DNA from: Alligator mississippiensis
Lineage: Eukaryota; Chordata; Crocodylia; Alligatoridae
NCBI RefSeq assembly: GCF_030867095.1
Contig: NC_081837.1
Span: 18,307,001 to 18,371,000, forward strand
Length of the DNA stretch: 64,000 bases
Reading direction: 5' to 3'
The notes under the pieces are model-generated. The model was not told the DNA's origin. It was given only the letters and a program-made list of their open reading frames with translations, and made no database searches. Made by a program: the position numbers and the translations under genes. Positions 11,086 through 20,894 of this stretch are shown here, one piece after another. How positions within the stretch are numbered: the stretch's first letter is position 1; every line of letters starts with the position of its first letter.

Positions 11086-12230
11086 GGGGTTTTACCATGG
11101 AATAATCAGAGCTCACCCTGTCCCCTTTGCTCACTCGGACATGGGTCCAGCTGTGGCTGTCCCCCCCACCCTTTGTGGTGCTGAGCAGCCCTGCCATTCT
11201 GGTGCCCCACCCTGCTGCCTTCCCCCGGGGGCCTCTGTGGTACAGCGGAGAAGACCCAGCATGGGAGGGTAGAGTGGGCTGGGTAGGGAGGCTTAGTGCT
11301 ACCGTCTGGAGCCCAACGCCTCCTGCTTGCCCCACAGCAGCGGCGGGCACAACTCCATGCTGCCACCCCACTGCTGCTGGGCAGACTGGGGCACCTTGCT
11401 ATGGCAGTGCAGAAGTCCCAGTGGAAGCAGAGCCTCACTACCCCACTCTGCCTTGCCACCATGCTGGGTCCCACCTTCTCTCCCATGGAGGCCCCCTGGC
11501 GGGGCAGCCCTGAGCCCACAGCAGGCAACTCATATCTACTCCATGCAAAAATATGGGGAGCATGTGCCCCCCATGCCTTCCCTTGGGGGCGTGTGCAGCG
11601 GTGAGGGAGTCAGGCTGCCACCTGCAACTCTGTCCCACTTCCTGCCCAGGGTCCTGGGGCTCTGCATTTACACCCCAAGGCCCAGGCCCCATGTAAACCA
11701 ACCCGGTTGGGCAGCGCCTCCAGGACTGCCCAAATCCCTCCCTCCCTCATGGCAAGGGCATTAATCCTTCCACACCCAAACCTACCTGTGGGGAGCTGTG
11801 GGAACTGCTCTCCATGCTGGCTGGCTGCCATGTGCATGTGAGCATGAGCACATACATGTAGCACCCCCTGCTTGATCACATTCCTCCTGCTATTTCCTGT
11901 TTTGCTCCTTTAAAGAAGAAAATGCACATGTTTCTCCTCAAAATGAGAAAACAGGTGTTTTTCCAGATTTTTCCATGGCAAATAGAAAACTGAATCCCTA
12001 TTTATAATGGTCCAGTGTCTGGGAATTCCCAGGGTTTCCCCATCATGGCAGAAAGCACTGACTGGGTGGTCAGCTGGGTGGGAGTGACTAGGAGTGAATG
12101 CCCATCAGTTCCATTGTTACCATAACTTACTGTTCCTACCACTACTAGTCTGCTCCTACTGCCAAGATTGAAAAACAGACTTGTATGTGATCTCTCTCAC
12201 CCCGCTCTTATTTAGTTAGTCTGTAGTGAT
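11086..12230. other. GC-rich anonymous sequence
   Basis: Sequence 11130-11720 is rich in C and G with overlapping open frames on both strands, as expected from base composition. No domain, splice signal set or repeat family is recognised. 11900-12230 is ordinary AT-richer DNA. Confidence 0.4.
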
Positions 12231-12234
12231 GCAT

Positions 12235-12760
12235 GTTAGTGCTGTGCAAAACAGCAGCATTCTGCTTCGACTTCCATTTCTATGGAACAGTGTTTTGTTT
12301 CGAGTTTCATTTCATTTCAGAAGGACTGTTCCATTCTGTTTCCTTGCAATGGTTTCGCTGTTTTGACATTTCGCCATAGGCTATAATGAGGAAGCACAAA
12401 ACAGCCTATAACTTTGTCATTTCTTGCCTGATTCTGATGAAACTTGCAGGGATGGTAGCCCCTTCTGAGGGCATGAAGCTTGCCAAGCTTCAAGGACATA
12501 GGTGCAGGGGTTTCTAGGAAACTGCACCTCAAGCTGCTGACAAGCAGGAGCAGCATCCTGTGATCCAGCAGGCAAATCGGGGGCCTGCACTCTCGGGAGG
12601 AGTCTCCGGGGGTGCAGGTGGGCCCCCAATTTGCCTGCTGGATCACAGGAGGCTGCTTCTGCTGCCTGGGACCCAGTGCTGGGGAACCGAGGCCAGCTGG
12701 GGGAAGCGCTTCCCACTGCTGGGCACAGTTCCCAGCACTGGGATGCTGACTAGTGGCATC
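12235..12760. repeat. Possible repeat with foldback core
   Basis: Begins with a TTTCGTTTC-like tract (GTTTTGTTTCGAGTTTCATTTCATTTC), continues through text that looks like an interspersed repeat, and contains two nested inverted repeats (12557-12649 and 12669-12744). The family is not recognised and the boundaries are approximate. Confidence 0.4.
12557..12649. repeat. Foldback hairpin
   Basis: Left arm 12557-12586 begins CCTGTGATCCAGCAGGCAAA; right arm 12620-12649 is its near-perfect reverse complement (two differences). After a small bulge, CCTGCAC (12584-12590) can pair with GTGCAGG (12612-12618). The stem is about 35 bp around a loop of about 21 nt. Confidence 0.85.
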
Positions 12761-13200
12761 TGGGATGTTACTTTCTGGGGATGGTTGCTGTCCATGTCCA
12801 GGAGAGGCAAGGAGTCTTCAACTTGGACCAGCTCCAGCTTGGTCCATTTCTTGGGTCTGTGTGGGGGTGAGTTGGGATAGCTGTGTACAGCCAAACAAGA
12901 ACCAGTGCCATTAAAGTGGATGATGCAGGTGATGTCCATAATATAGGGGGGCTGCACTATGACATGAACCAGGAAGTTGAGAGAGACATCCTCATACTAC
13001 TTGACTTCCCTGATGCAGGCATCCTACTGCTGATGGCGACTGCTGACCTGGAAGGATAGATGGATGAGAAGACCACCTGTGCTCCTCTGCTGCATCATCC
13101 TCCAGTGCTGCCAGGGCTTTGTTTCTGTTCCCCAGTTGCATTGGGGAAGCAGTCACAGCCGCACGCTGCCTAGCTCTGTTGGTGACCATCCTCCATTCAA
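12761..13200. other. Anonymous sequence
   Basis: No gene or known repeat recognised. Short frames on the minus strand have no family resemblance that I can name. Confidence 0.35.
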
Positions 13201-13202
13201 CT

Positions 13203-14870
13203 GTCATAGATGTTAGGGTCGGAAGGGACCTCAATAGATCATCAAGTCCGACCCCCTGCATAGGCAGGAAAGAGTGCTGGGTCTAGATGACCCCAGCTAG
13301 ATGCCTATCTAACCTCCTCTTGAAGACCCCCAGGGTAGGGGAGAGCACCACCTCCCTTGGTAGCCCATTCCAGACATTGGCCACTCAGTGAAGAAGTTTT
13401 TCCTAACGTCTAGTCTAATTCTGCTCTCTGCTAGCTTGTGGTCTTTATTTCTTGTAACCCCCAGGGGCACCTTGGTGAGTAAAGCCTCACCAATTCCCTT
13501 CTGTGCCCCCATAATGAACTTATAGGCAGCCACAAGGTCGCCTCTCAACCTTCTCTTGCGGAGGCTGAAGAGGTCCAGGTGCCCTAGTCTCTCCTCATAG
13601 GGCTTGGCCTGCAAGCCCTTAACCATACGTGTGGCCCTTCTTTGGACCCTCTCCAGGTTATCCACATCCCTCTTGAAGTGCGGCGCCCAAAACTGTACGC
13701 AGTATTCCAACTGCGGTCTGACCAGCACCCGATAGAGGGGAAGTATAACCTCTTTGGTTCTGTTCGTCATGCATCTGCTGATGCACGATAAAGTGCCATT
13801 AGCTTTTCTGATAACTTCGTCACACTGACGATTCATGTTCATGTTGGAGTCCACTGGGACTCCAAGATCCTTTCCGCTTCCATGCCACCAAGCAGGTCAT
13901 TTCCCAGGCAGTAGGTATGCTGAACATTTTTCCTCCCTAGGTGCAGCACTTTGCATTTCTCCTTGTTGAACTGCATTCTGTTGTTTTCTGCCCATATGTC
14001 CAACCTGTCCAGGTCTGCTTGTAGTTGTTCCCTGTCTTCCAGTGTGTCCACTTCTCCCCACAGTTTTGTGTCATCTGCAAACTTGGACAGAGTACACTTC
14101 AGTCCCTCGTCCAAGTCGCTGATGAAGACATTGAAGAGTATCGGTCCAAGGACCGAGCCATGCTGGACCCCACTGCCCACACCTTTCCAGGTCGATACCG
14201 GCCCATCCACTACAACTCTCTGGGTACGACCCTCTAGCCAATTCGCTGTCCTGGGACTCTCCCGTGATGTCTCTGCGTTAGGTGTTTGGTCCTGCCTGCA
14301 GAGAATAAAATTATTCATCAATCTCATCCTCTGCAGCCCTGATCCCCTGCAGCCTGCTCACCTCTGCCTTAAGTTCCCTCACCTGCCCTTCCAGGGCCTC
14401 AATCCAGGCACATGTGGGACAGGTGAGGGGACCCCCGCCCCCTATGTTACCCCCCAGGCCTCAGAGGTCCTACCAGGCAACCCCCACAGACAGGGGGCTA
14501 GGGCACTGCCAACCCATCCAAGGGGTCTGTCTGGGTGGAGGCCGCACAGGAGCTCCGGGCCAGAGGCAGCAGCAGGGCAGGGTCCTTGGCTGTGTCACCA
14601 CCCCCGTAGTAGCTCCTCTCCTCATACACTTAACTGAAGTCTCTGCCAAGCTCCCATTTACTCCTACATGGTGCGTACTACTACCTATGAACTGGCCTGC
14701 AAACTGCTCCCCTGTTGGCAGTCCATGTTCACTAGCTCCCTGGTCACCTGGGGAGTCTCCTTTCATACCCTTCTAGGCCTGGGCTGACTCAAGCCCAGGC
14801 AGCAATCACACAACAATCAACAACGAACAGTCACTCAGCAGTCAGCACTCACTTCCAGCTTCGCAGAGCA
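13203..14870 (-). mobile_element. CR1 LINE with 5' end kept and middle deleted
   Basis: The 3' end is at 13203 (CATAGATGTTAGGGTCGG). Reading leftward, ORF2 runs from [13 protein letters not shown] through [21 protein letters not shown] and LFSLRKRRLRGDLVAAYKF, with breaks. Beyond 14250 on the minus strand comes a CPTC motif and the coiled-coil-like EALEGQVRELKAEVSRLQG of CR1 ORF1, then the 5' untranslated region to about 14870. Most of ORF1 and the front of ORF2 are missing, so the 5' and 3' parts are fused near 14250-14290. Confidence 0.8.
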
Positions 14871-15904
14871 CCCCCCCGCCGCCCCCACCCCAAACCTCCT
14901 TTCGGTTCCAGCTGTTTCTCCACTTGGAAACAACAGTAAACATGGATAGTGGGGCCATGGCTTGTGTTTCTGATGTCCCTGATGGATGTCCTGGGAGTGG
15001 CTCACTTTCACAACTCAGGTCCAATGCTGATTTCAAGGGTGTGGTTGGTGAGCACATCATGACTGGGAAGTTGTCAGGGTAGACCATAAATAGGTGGGGA
15101 AAGCCACCTGTGACTAGTTAGCTTGGGGTATTAGATGTCTTCCTCCCATGCTAGACTGGCCACCCCAAGTACAAGAGCGGCTGAGGCTGGGGCAGGAACA
15201 GGACACTGTGGGATGCCTGGAGGACTGCAGGGCTGGCTTTCCCTGGGATTCTATGCCAGGACAATTATACAGACACAATTCATAATGGCCTAGGAGAAAG
15301 TACTAGCATATCTTATTCCTCACCTACACTGCCTCTTTTCCACTCCTCTGGTCCCTGACCAAACTTCCCCAACTTCATAAAGATCATTGCCAAGGAACCC
15401 GAGATCTCCTCTGCCCATTCCTGCAGGGTCCTGAGATTAAATTGATCTGGCCCTGCTGGCTTGATCAGACCCAACAAAAGCTCACTGACAGCCTATTTTT
15501 TTTTATCTCCTCCCTCAGCTTGTTCCCTTCCTTCTCCACATAATCCCTGTTAGTTCTCCGGCAGCTTAATTTTTTGGGAGAAGATTGAGCCAAGGGCCAC
15601 AGTTGCTCCTTAAGAGAGGATACAAGTATGCTAGCTTGCCCACTGGGAAGGAGCCTATGAGAGTTTTCTCTTTTTCTACCACTGGTTTTTTTGAGGGAAA
15701 CAGACATCCATTGTTCCAAAGGAGAAAGCTTCCTTAAGGGTCTGATACCCGATCACTGTGACCTCCTGTTCTTTGAGATCAATACCCCTTGTCCCATGCA
15801 GTTTATTGCCAGTACTCCCCAACCACCAAATTTGGATCCTTGGGGAATCCCATGGTCCAGGACACACAGACTCCAGCAATCCGCATAGCAAAAGCAAAAG
15901 CAAC
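14871..15904. other. Anonymous sequence between CR1 and the tRNA array
   Basis: No gene recognised. A minus-strand frame at 15465-15719 contains a basic, charged stretch (NRDYVEKEGNKLREEIKK) that I cannot assign. The tRNA array begins abruptly at about 15905. Confidence 0.35.
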
Positions 15905-15910
15905 CAGATA

Positions 15911-15940
15911 CCTCCGCTCTACCAGCTGAGCTACCAAAGG
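15911..15940 (-). pseudogene. tRNA-Tyr 5' half fragment
   Basis: On the minus strand CCTTTGGTAGCTCAGCTGG continues to GTAGAGCGGAGG, the acceptor 5' strand, D-arm and start of the anticodon stem of tRNA-Tyr. It then diverges, with no anticodon or 3' half. It marks the broken left border of the array. Confidence 0.8.
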
Positions 15941-16858
15941 CAAAACATCCACCCACTCTTACAGCTTCAGGTAACACATGCCCAAAAGCACCTGGCTCAC
16001 CCACCAGGGACCCAGCACTTCTGCTACGATCACCGTCCCCTTCCGCTCGGCCCCCTGCTCCTTGCCCTGCCTCCCGGCGAGCCCTGGGCTCTTTGGCACT
16101 TGCACCTGCCAGCCTTGCGCTGCTTTCACCCAAGTACCACCAGCCACATGCACCAGCCCCAGGAAGCCCAGGTGAGGGCCCGCCAGGTCGCACATCCCAC
16201 TGGCGGCCCACCCCACCCCACCCCACCCCAACCCAGGGATACGCCTGGGCCTCCTGCCTCTCCCCTTACACGCCTCACTCAGCTTTCCCCGCAGGCCCCA
16301 CACACTGCCAAGAACACACGCCTGTCCCTCTGGGTCAGGCCTCCACAGTTTCCACATGCCTTGCCTTCGACAGCCTGCCTGACACCAGCCCGGCTCCAGA
16401 GACGCATGTCTGAAGAAGGAGACGAACCAGTTGCTGCGTCCCACGGCCTGAGCGCGCAGGGAACGCGCTCGCTGCCCACCCCAAATGGGTCTCGCCCGCA
16501 GCCGACCTGGGCAGGGTTTGGCTGGGCTTAGCCGTCTAGGCTTGGTTTCGCCTACCTGGCACGGCTGCATTGTCTCCAGCCCTGGCCACACAAGGCCAGC
16601 CAGTGCCCTCCCAAAGGAGGCCACAGCTGCTGGCCATCAAGCCCAGCCCCTGTCATGTAGCCGGCCCGGAGCCTGGCAGCCGCAGGCTCCCCACGCCGTG
16701 CCACTTCTTGGGCCTCCCTTGTCAAGCACGAGCGCTGGCCAAGCAACCACAGGTCCGGGAGCCAAGCAAGATGCCCAGAGCCACAAGCCTAGCCTTCCAC
16801 TTTGGGCTCAGGGCCTGGGGAGGAAGGCCCAGCCAGAACCACCACTCCCCTTCTCCCA

Positions 16859-16931
16859 GCCGGAGTAGCTCAGTTGGGAGAGCCTTAGAATGAAGATCTA
16901 AAAGTCCTTGGATCAATCCTGGGCTTCAGCA
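16859..16931 (+). tRNA. tRNA-Phe(GAA)-like, copy 1, probably decayed
   Basis: 73 nt, aligned end to end with vertebrate tRNA-Phe. D-arm TAGCTCAGTTGGGAGAGC (A box) and anticodon stem TTAGA/TCTAA with loop ATGAAGA, anticodon GAA. Odd points against the usual sequence: A at position 32 instead of C, a C3-A70 acceptor mismatch, and A54 in place of the near-invariant T54 of the T loop. The nearest T5 run is 124 nt downstream (17055-17059). Confidence 0.65.
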
Positions 16932-17188
16932 GCTCTCAGGCCTTCCTTCGGCTGTCGCTGCCTACTCCAGCCTGCCCCTTCTTTGCTTCCTGGCCACCCG
17001 TGGGCCAATCTCACCCCTGCCGCCTAACCCACTTGCGCTCCCAGAGACAGGTTCTTTTTGCCATGGGCAGCGCCTCCCAGGCAGGCAGTAGGCCCTTTTG
17101 GTGTGCCCTTGCACAACTCTCCAGTGCTCACCTTGCACACAAGCTGTCCCTGCTACCCCCAGGTGCAGAGCTTTCCTGTACAAGCCCC

Positions 17189-17192
17189 AAAA
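17189..17192 (-). terminator. Pol III terminator of tRNA-Tyr copy 1
   Basis: TTTT on the minus strand, starting 9 nt past the tRNA 3' end, the same spacing as in the other two copies. Confidence 0.7.
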
Positions 17193-17201
17193 GGGAGACG
17201 C

Positions 17202-17289
17202 ACCTTCGAGCCGCACTCGAACCAACCACCTAAGGATGTCTTGCCTAACCCTCTACAGTCCTCCGCTCTACCAGCTGAGCTACCGAAGG
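17202..17289 (-). tRNA. tRNA-Tyr(GTA) with 15-nt intron, copy 1
   Basis: Mature 73 nt plus a 15-nt intron. The 5' part CCTTCGGTAGCTCAGCTGGT leads to anticodon loop CTGTAG, an intron AGGGTTAGGCAAGAC after position 37 (the usual place in eukaryotic tRNA-Tyr), then ATCCTTAGG and a T arm with TTCGAGT. The acceptor stem pairs fully apart from a G-T at 7-66. Odd: G53-G61 mismatch in the T stem, and T instead of A at discriminator position 73. It converges with tRNA-Phe copy 1. Confidence 0.8.
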
Positions 17290-18038
17290 AAACGCAGCCC
17301 CCTTCTTTTGTAGCGTCAGGTAACACTCACCCAAAAGCACCTGGCTCACCCACCAGGGACCCAGCACTCCTGCCACGATTACCGTCCCCTCCCGCTCGGC
17401 CCTCTGCTCCCTGCCCTGCCTCCCGGTGAGCCCTGGGCTCTTTGGCACTAGCACCTGCCAGCCAGGCGCTGCTCTCGCCCAACTACCACCCGCCACATGC
17501 ACCAGCCCCAGGAAGGCCAGGTGCAGAGCCTGCCACGTTGCACATCCCGCTGGGCGGCCCACCCCACCCCACCCCAGGGCTGCGCCTGGGCCTCCTGCCT
17601 CTCCCCTTACACGCCCCACTCGGCTTTCCCCGCAGGCCCCACACACCGCCAAGACCACACGCCTGCCCTCTGGGTCAGGCCTCCACAGGTTCCACATGTC
17701 TTGCCTTCGCCAGCCTGCCTGACACCAGCCCGGCTCCAGGGACCCCTGTCTGAAAAAGGAGATGCACCAGCTGCCGAGTCCCACGGCCTGAGCGCGCAGG
17801 GAACGCGCTCGCTGCCCACTCCAAACGGGTCTCGCCCGCAGCCGACCTGGGCAGGGTTTGGCTCGGCTTAGCCGTCTAGGCTTCGTCTCGCATGCCTGGC
17901 ACGGCTGCATTGCCTCCAGCCCTGGCCACACAAGGCCAGCCAGTGCCCTCCCAAAGGAGGCCACAGCCGCTGGCCATCAAGCCCAGCCCCTGCCATGTAG
18001 CCGGCCCGGAGCCTGGCAGCCGCAGGCTCCCCAGGCCG

Positions 18039-19000
18039 TGTGGCGGGCCAGTAGGGGGCTCTCCTGCCTTGAGCCGCCCTCCTCACTGCGCCCGACCACC
18101 TTCCAGGCTCCGAGTGCCTCCCTGGGGTGCCTCACGTCCGGCCGACCCCTTCCCTGCAGCACACCCGCTAGCCTGGGCTTCCCGCTGCCACCACCCACCC
18201 AAGGCTCTGGACTCAATTCTGGCTCTGCGCACCTTGGAAAACACAGGCCTGATCGTCCACTTGGCACTACACCCAATACAGGCACTTGGGGCACTTTCCC
18301 AAGTCAGGGCCTTAATAGGAAAGTGTCCCTTAGTCCACAGACCTAAGGGGCCACCTCGGCATAACTTAGACCCACCCCTCAACAAGTCTCCCACACCGGT
18401 CACAAAGGAGAACGTTATTGATTACAGGGGGTAGGGTGAAAACAGGGTAAAAGGTAGAGCAGCGTCATGGAAATATCACAGGGATCAATCCCATAGAGCA
18501 AACCAGCACGGCTGAGGTAGCCTTTTGATCACGCATCTGAGTTACTGTAAGCTACGGATCTAGTTGGATCTCGAGTAGCTTACTCACCCGCATCATCCAG
18601 AGCTGGTTGCAGTTTTGCTCTGGAGGCAGGTCACTCTTTGAGGAGAAAGCCAGTTTCAGATGGTGAAGCTCCTCTGCCAGTTTCAGATGCATCTCGATGA
18701 CCGCATGGCTAATGGCTGCCTTCTTCCTGGACCGGGCCTTTAAATAACCTTTCTGACCTCAGCAGCCCGGTCCAATCGAAGCTGCCAGTGCTGGCCACTA
18801 GCCAACCAACTTACAAAGCATCACGGGTCACCTGGGCCCCTGAAGGGGCTTTTTCCCTCCCCCTCCCCACCGACCAGAGAATCCTCTTCGGAGGCACCAG
18901 GCTTTTGTGATCCCCCGCCCTGAGGAATTCAACACCAGCCTCTCACACTGGCAGAGACAGATTTCTGGAGAGGGACACAGCTGGTGGCAATTGTGCCACA
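18039..19000. mobile_element. Solo-LTR-like insertion in array unit 2
   Basis: A 962-bp block present only in the second unit. It starts TGTGGC and ends GCCACA (TG...CA with 6-bp inverted ends) and is flanked by GGCCG and GGCCT, a 5-bp target duplication with one difference. Units 1 and 3 show the empty site near 16700 and 20305 (CCGTGCCACTTCTTGGGCC). No coding frame. Consistent with a solo LTR of an ERV-type fossil; a DNA transposon is less likely. It is younger than the array duplication unless it was lost from the sisters. Confidence 0.65.
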
Positions 19001-19179
19001 GGCCTTGCCATTTCTTGGCTCCCCTTGTCAAGCACGGGCACTGGCCAAGCAGCCGCAGGTCCCGGAGCCAGGCAAGAGGCCCAGGCGCCTGCAGCCCAGA
19101 GCCCCAAGCCCAGCCTTCCACCTTGGGCTCAGGGCCTGGGGAGGAAGGCCCAGCCAGAGCCATGATGACCCTCCTGACT

Positions 19180-19252
19180 GCTGGAGTAGCTCAGTTGGGA
19201 GAGCGTTAGACTGAAAATCTAAAGGTCCCTGGATCGATCCTGGGCTTCGGCA
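19180..19252 (+). tRNA. tRNA-Phe(GAA), copy 2, best-paired
   Basis: 73 nt. Acceptor GCTGGAG/CTTCGGC and all other stems pair if G-T wobbles are allowed; anticodon loop CTGAAAA with anticodon GAA. Odd: A37 where eukaryotic tRNA-Phe normally has G37, the base modified to wybutosine; and A54 in the T loop as in the sister copies. The B box (GATCGATCC) still fits a GWTCRANNC pattern. T5 lies at 19312-19316, 60 nt downstream. Confidence 0.78.
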
Positions 19253-19445
19253 GCCCTCGGGTCTTCCTCACCCCTGCTTGCTAATCCCCTTGTGCTCGCA
19301 GAGAGGAAAACTTTTTCGCAGGGGCAGCGCCTCCCAGGTAGGCAGTAGGCCCTTTTGGTGTGCCCTTGCGCAACTCTCCAGTGCTTACCTTGCACACAAG
19401 CTGCCCCTGCCACCCTCAGGTGCAGAGCTTTCCTATGCAAGCCCC

Positions 19446-19449
19446 AAAA
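19446..19449 (-). terminator. Pol III terminator of tRNA-Tyr copy 2
   Basis: TTTT on the minus strand, 9 nt beyond the tRNA 3' end. Confidence 0.7.
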
Positions 19450-19458
19450 GGGAGGCGT

Positions 19459-19546
19459 TCCTTCGAGCCGGACTCGAATCAGCCACCTAAGGATGTCTTG
19501 CCCAACGCTCTACAGTCCTCTGCTCAACCAGCTGAGCTACCGAAAG
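19459..19546 (-). tRNA. tRNA-Tyr(GTA) with 15-nt intron, copy 2
   Basis: 88 nt in total. Acceptor CTTTCGG/TCGAAGG with A73, D arm with GGTT in the loop, anticodon loop CTGTAG, intron AGCGTTGGGCAAGAC, then ATCCTTAGG and T arm GCTGA-TTCGAGT-CCGGC. The A53-C61 closing pair of the T stem is a mismatch, shared with copy 3. Anticodon, intron place and terminator all fit a working tRNA-Tyr gene. Confidence 0.83.
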
Positions 19547-20463
19547 AAAAACACCCCCACGCTCTTGCAGCATCAGGTAACACGCCCAAAAGTACCTGGC
19601 TCACCCACCAGGGACCCAGCACTCCTGCCAGCATCACCGTCCCCTCCCGCTCGGCCCTCTGCTCCTTGCCCTGCCACCCGGTGAGCCCTGAGCTCTTTGG
19701 CACTCGCACCTGCCAGCCAGGCACTGCTCTCGCCCAGCTAACACCCGCCACATGCACCAGCCCCAGGAAGGCCAGGCGAGGGCCCGCCAGGTTGCACATC
19801 CCACTGGGCGGCCCAACCCACCCCACCCCACCCGAACCCAGGGCTGCGGCTGGGCCGCCTACCTCTCCCCTTACATTCCCCATTCGGCTTTCCCCACAGG
19901 CCCCACTCACCGCCAAGACCACACGCCTGTCCCTCTGGGTCAGGCCTCCACAGTTTCCACATGCCTTGCCTTCGACAGCCTGCCTGACACCAGCCCGGCT
20001 CCAGGGACGCCTGTCTGAAAAAGGAGACGCACCAGCTGCCGCGTCCCACGGCCTGAGCGCGCAGGGAACGCGCTCGCTGCCCACTCCAAACGGGTCTCGC
20101 CCGCAGCCGACCTGGGCAGGGTTTGGCTGGGCTTAGCCGTCTAGGCTTGGTCTCGCCTGCCTGGCACGGCTGCATTGCCTCCAGCCCTGGCCACACAAGG
20201 CCAGCCAGTGCCCTCCCAAAGGAGGCCACAGCTGCTGGCCATCAAGCCCAGCCCCTGCCATGTAGCCGGCCCGGAGCCTAGCAGCCGCAGGCTCCCCATG
20301 CCGTGCCACTTCTTGGGCCTCCCTTGTCAAGCACGGGCGCTGGCCAAGCAACCGCAGGTCTGGGAGCCAAGCAAAATGCCCAGAGCCCCAAGCCCAGCCT
20401 CCCACCTTGGGCTCAGGGTCTGGGGAGGAAGGCCCAGCCAGAGCCACCACTCCCCTTCTACAA

Positions 20464-20536
20464 GCCAGAGTAGCTCAGTTGGGAGAGTGTTAGCCTGAAG
20501 ATCTAAAGGTCCCTGGATCGATCCTGGGCTTCGGCA
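20464..20536 (+). tRNA. tRNA-Phe(GAA)-like, copy 3
   Basis: 73 nt with anticodon loop CTGAAGA (anticodon GAA, G37 kept). Odd: C31-T39 mismatch in the anticodon stem, A4-C69 in the acceptor stem, a G-T in the D stem, and A54 as in the other copies. T5 at 20660-20664, 124 nt downstream, the same spacing as copy 1. Likely a weak or decaying gene. Confidence 0.68.
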
Positions 20537-20793
20537 GCCCTCAGGTCTTCCTTTGGCTGCTGCTGGCTACCCAAGCCTGCTCCCCCTTTGCTTCCTGGCC
20601 ACCCGTGGGCCAGCCTCACCCCTGCTGCCTAATCCCCTTGCGCTCGCAGAAAGGAAGACTTTTTCGCAGGGGCAGCGCCTCCCAGTCAGGCAGTAGGCCC
20701 TTTTGGTGTGCCCTTGCACAACTCAGCAGCGCTCACCTTCCACGCAAGCTGCCCCTGCCACCCTCAGGTGCAGAGCTTTCCTATGCAAGCCCC

Positions 20794-20797
20794 AAAA
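20794..20797 (-). terminator. Pol III terminator of tRNA-Tyr copy 3
   Basis: TTTT on the minus strand, 9 nt beyond the tRNA 3' end. Confidence 0.7.
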
Positions 20798-20806
20798 GGG
20801 AGGCGT

Positions 20807-20894
20807 TTCTTCGAGCCGGACTCGAATCAGCCACCTAAGGATGTCTTGCCCAACGCTCTACAGTCCTCTGCTCTACCAGCTGAGCTACCGAAAG
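20807..20894 (-). tRNA. tRNA-Tyr(GTA) with 15-nt intron, copy 3
   Basis: 88 nt, nearly identical to copy 2 with the same intron. D loop is the usual GGTA form. Odd: acceptor end C1-A72 mismatch (3' strand TCGAAGA) and A53-C61 in the T stem. Discriminator A73 kept. Converges with tRNA-Phe copy 3 across 270 bp. Confidence 0.78.

Noticed and set aside
16208-16235. (CCCCA)n as telomere-like repeat
   Set aside because: Short, not TTAGGG-type, and part of each array unit.
15753-16624. Long open frames of 150-260 residues on both strands of each tRNA array unit
   Set aside because: They arise from high GC and few stop codons. Several read straight through tRNA genes (giving VAQLVE.RTVE and SSVGRAL peptides, typical tRNA-derived false proteins), and the copies differ in frame ends. 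No domain.
19738-20229. Conserved minus-strand peptide starting MASFGRALAGLVWPG in three units
   Set aside because: Conserved because the DNA unit is duplicated; the three versions end at different places. A dN/dS test on the copies would settle it, but nothing suggests coding.
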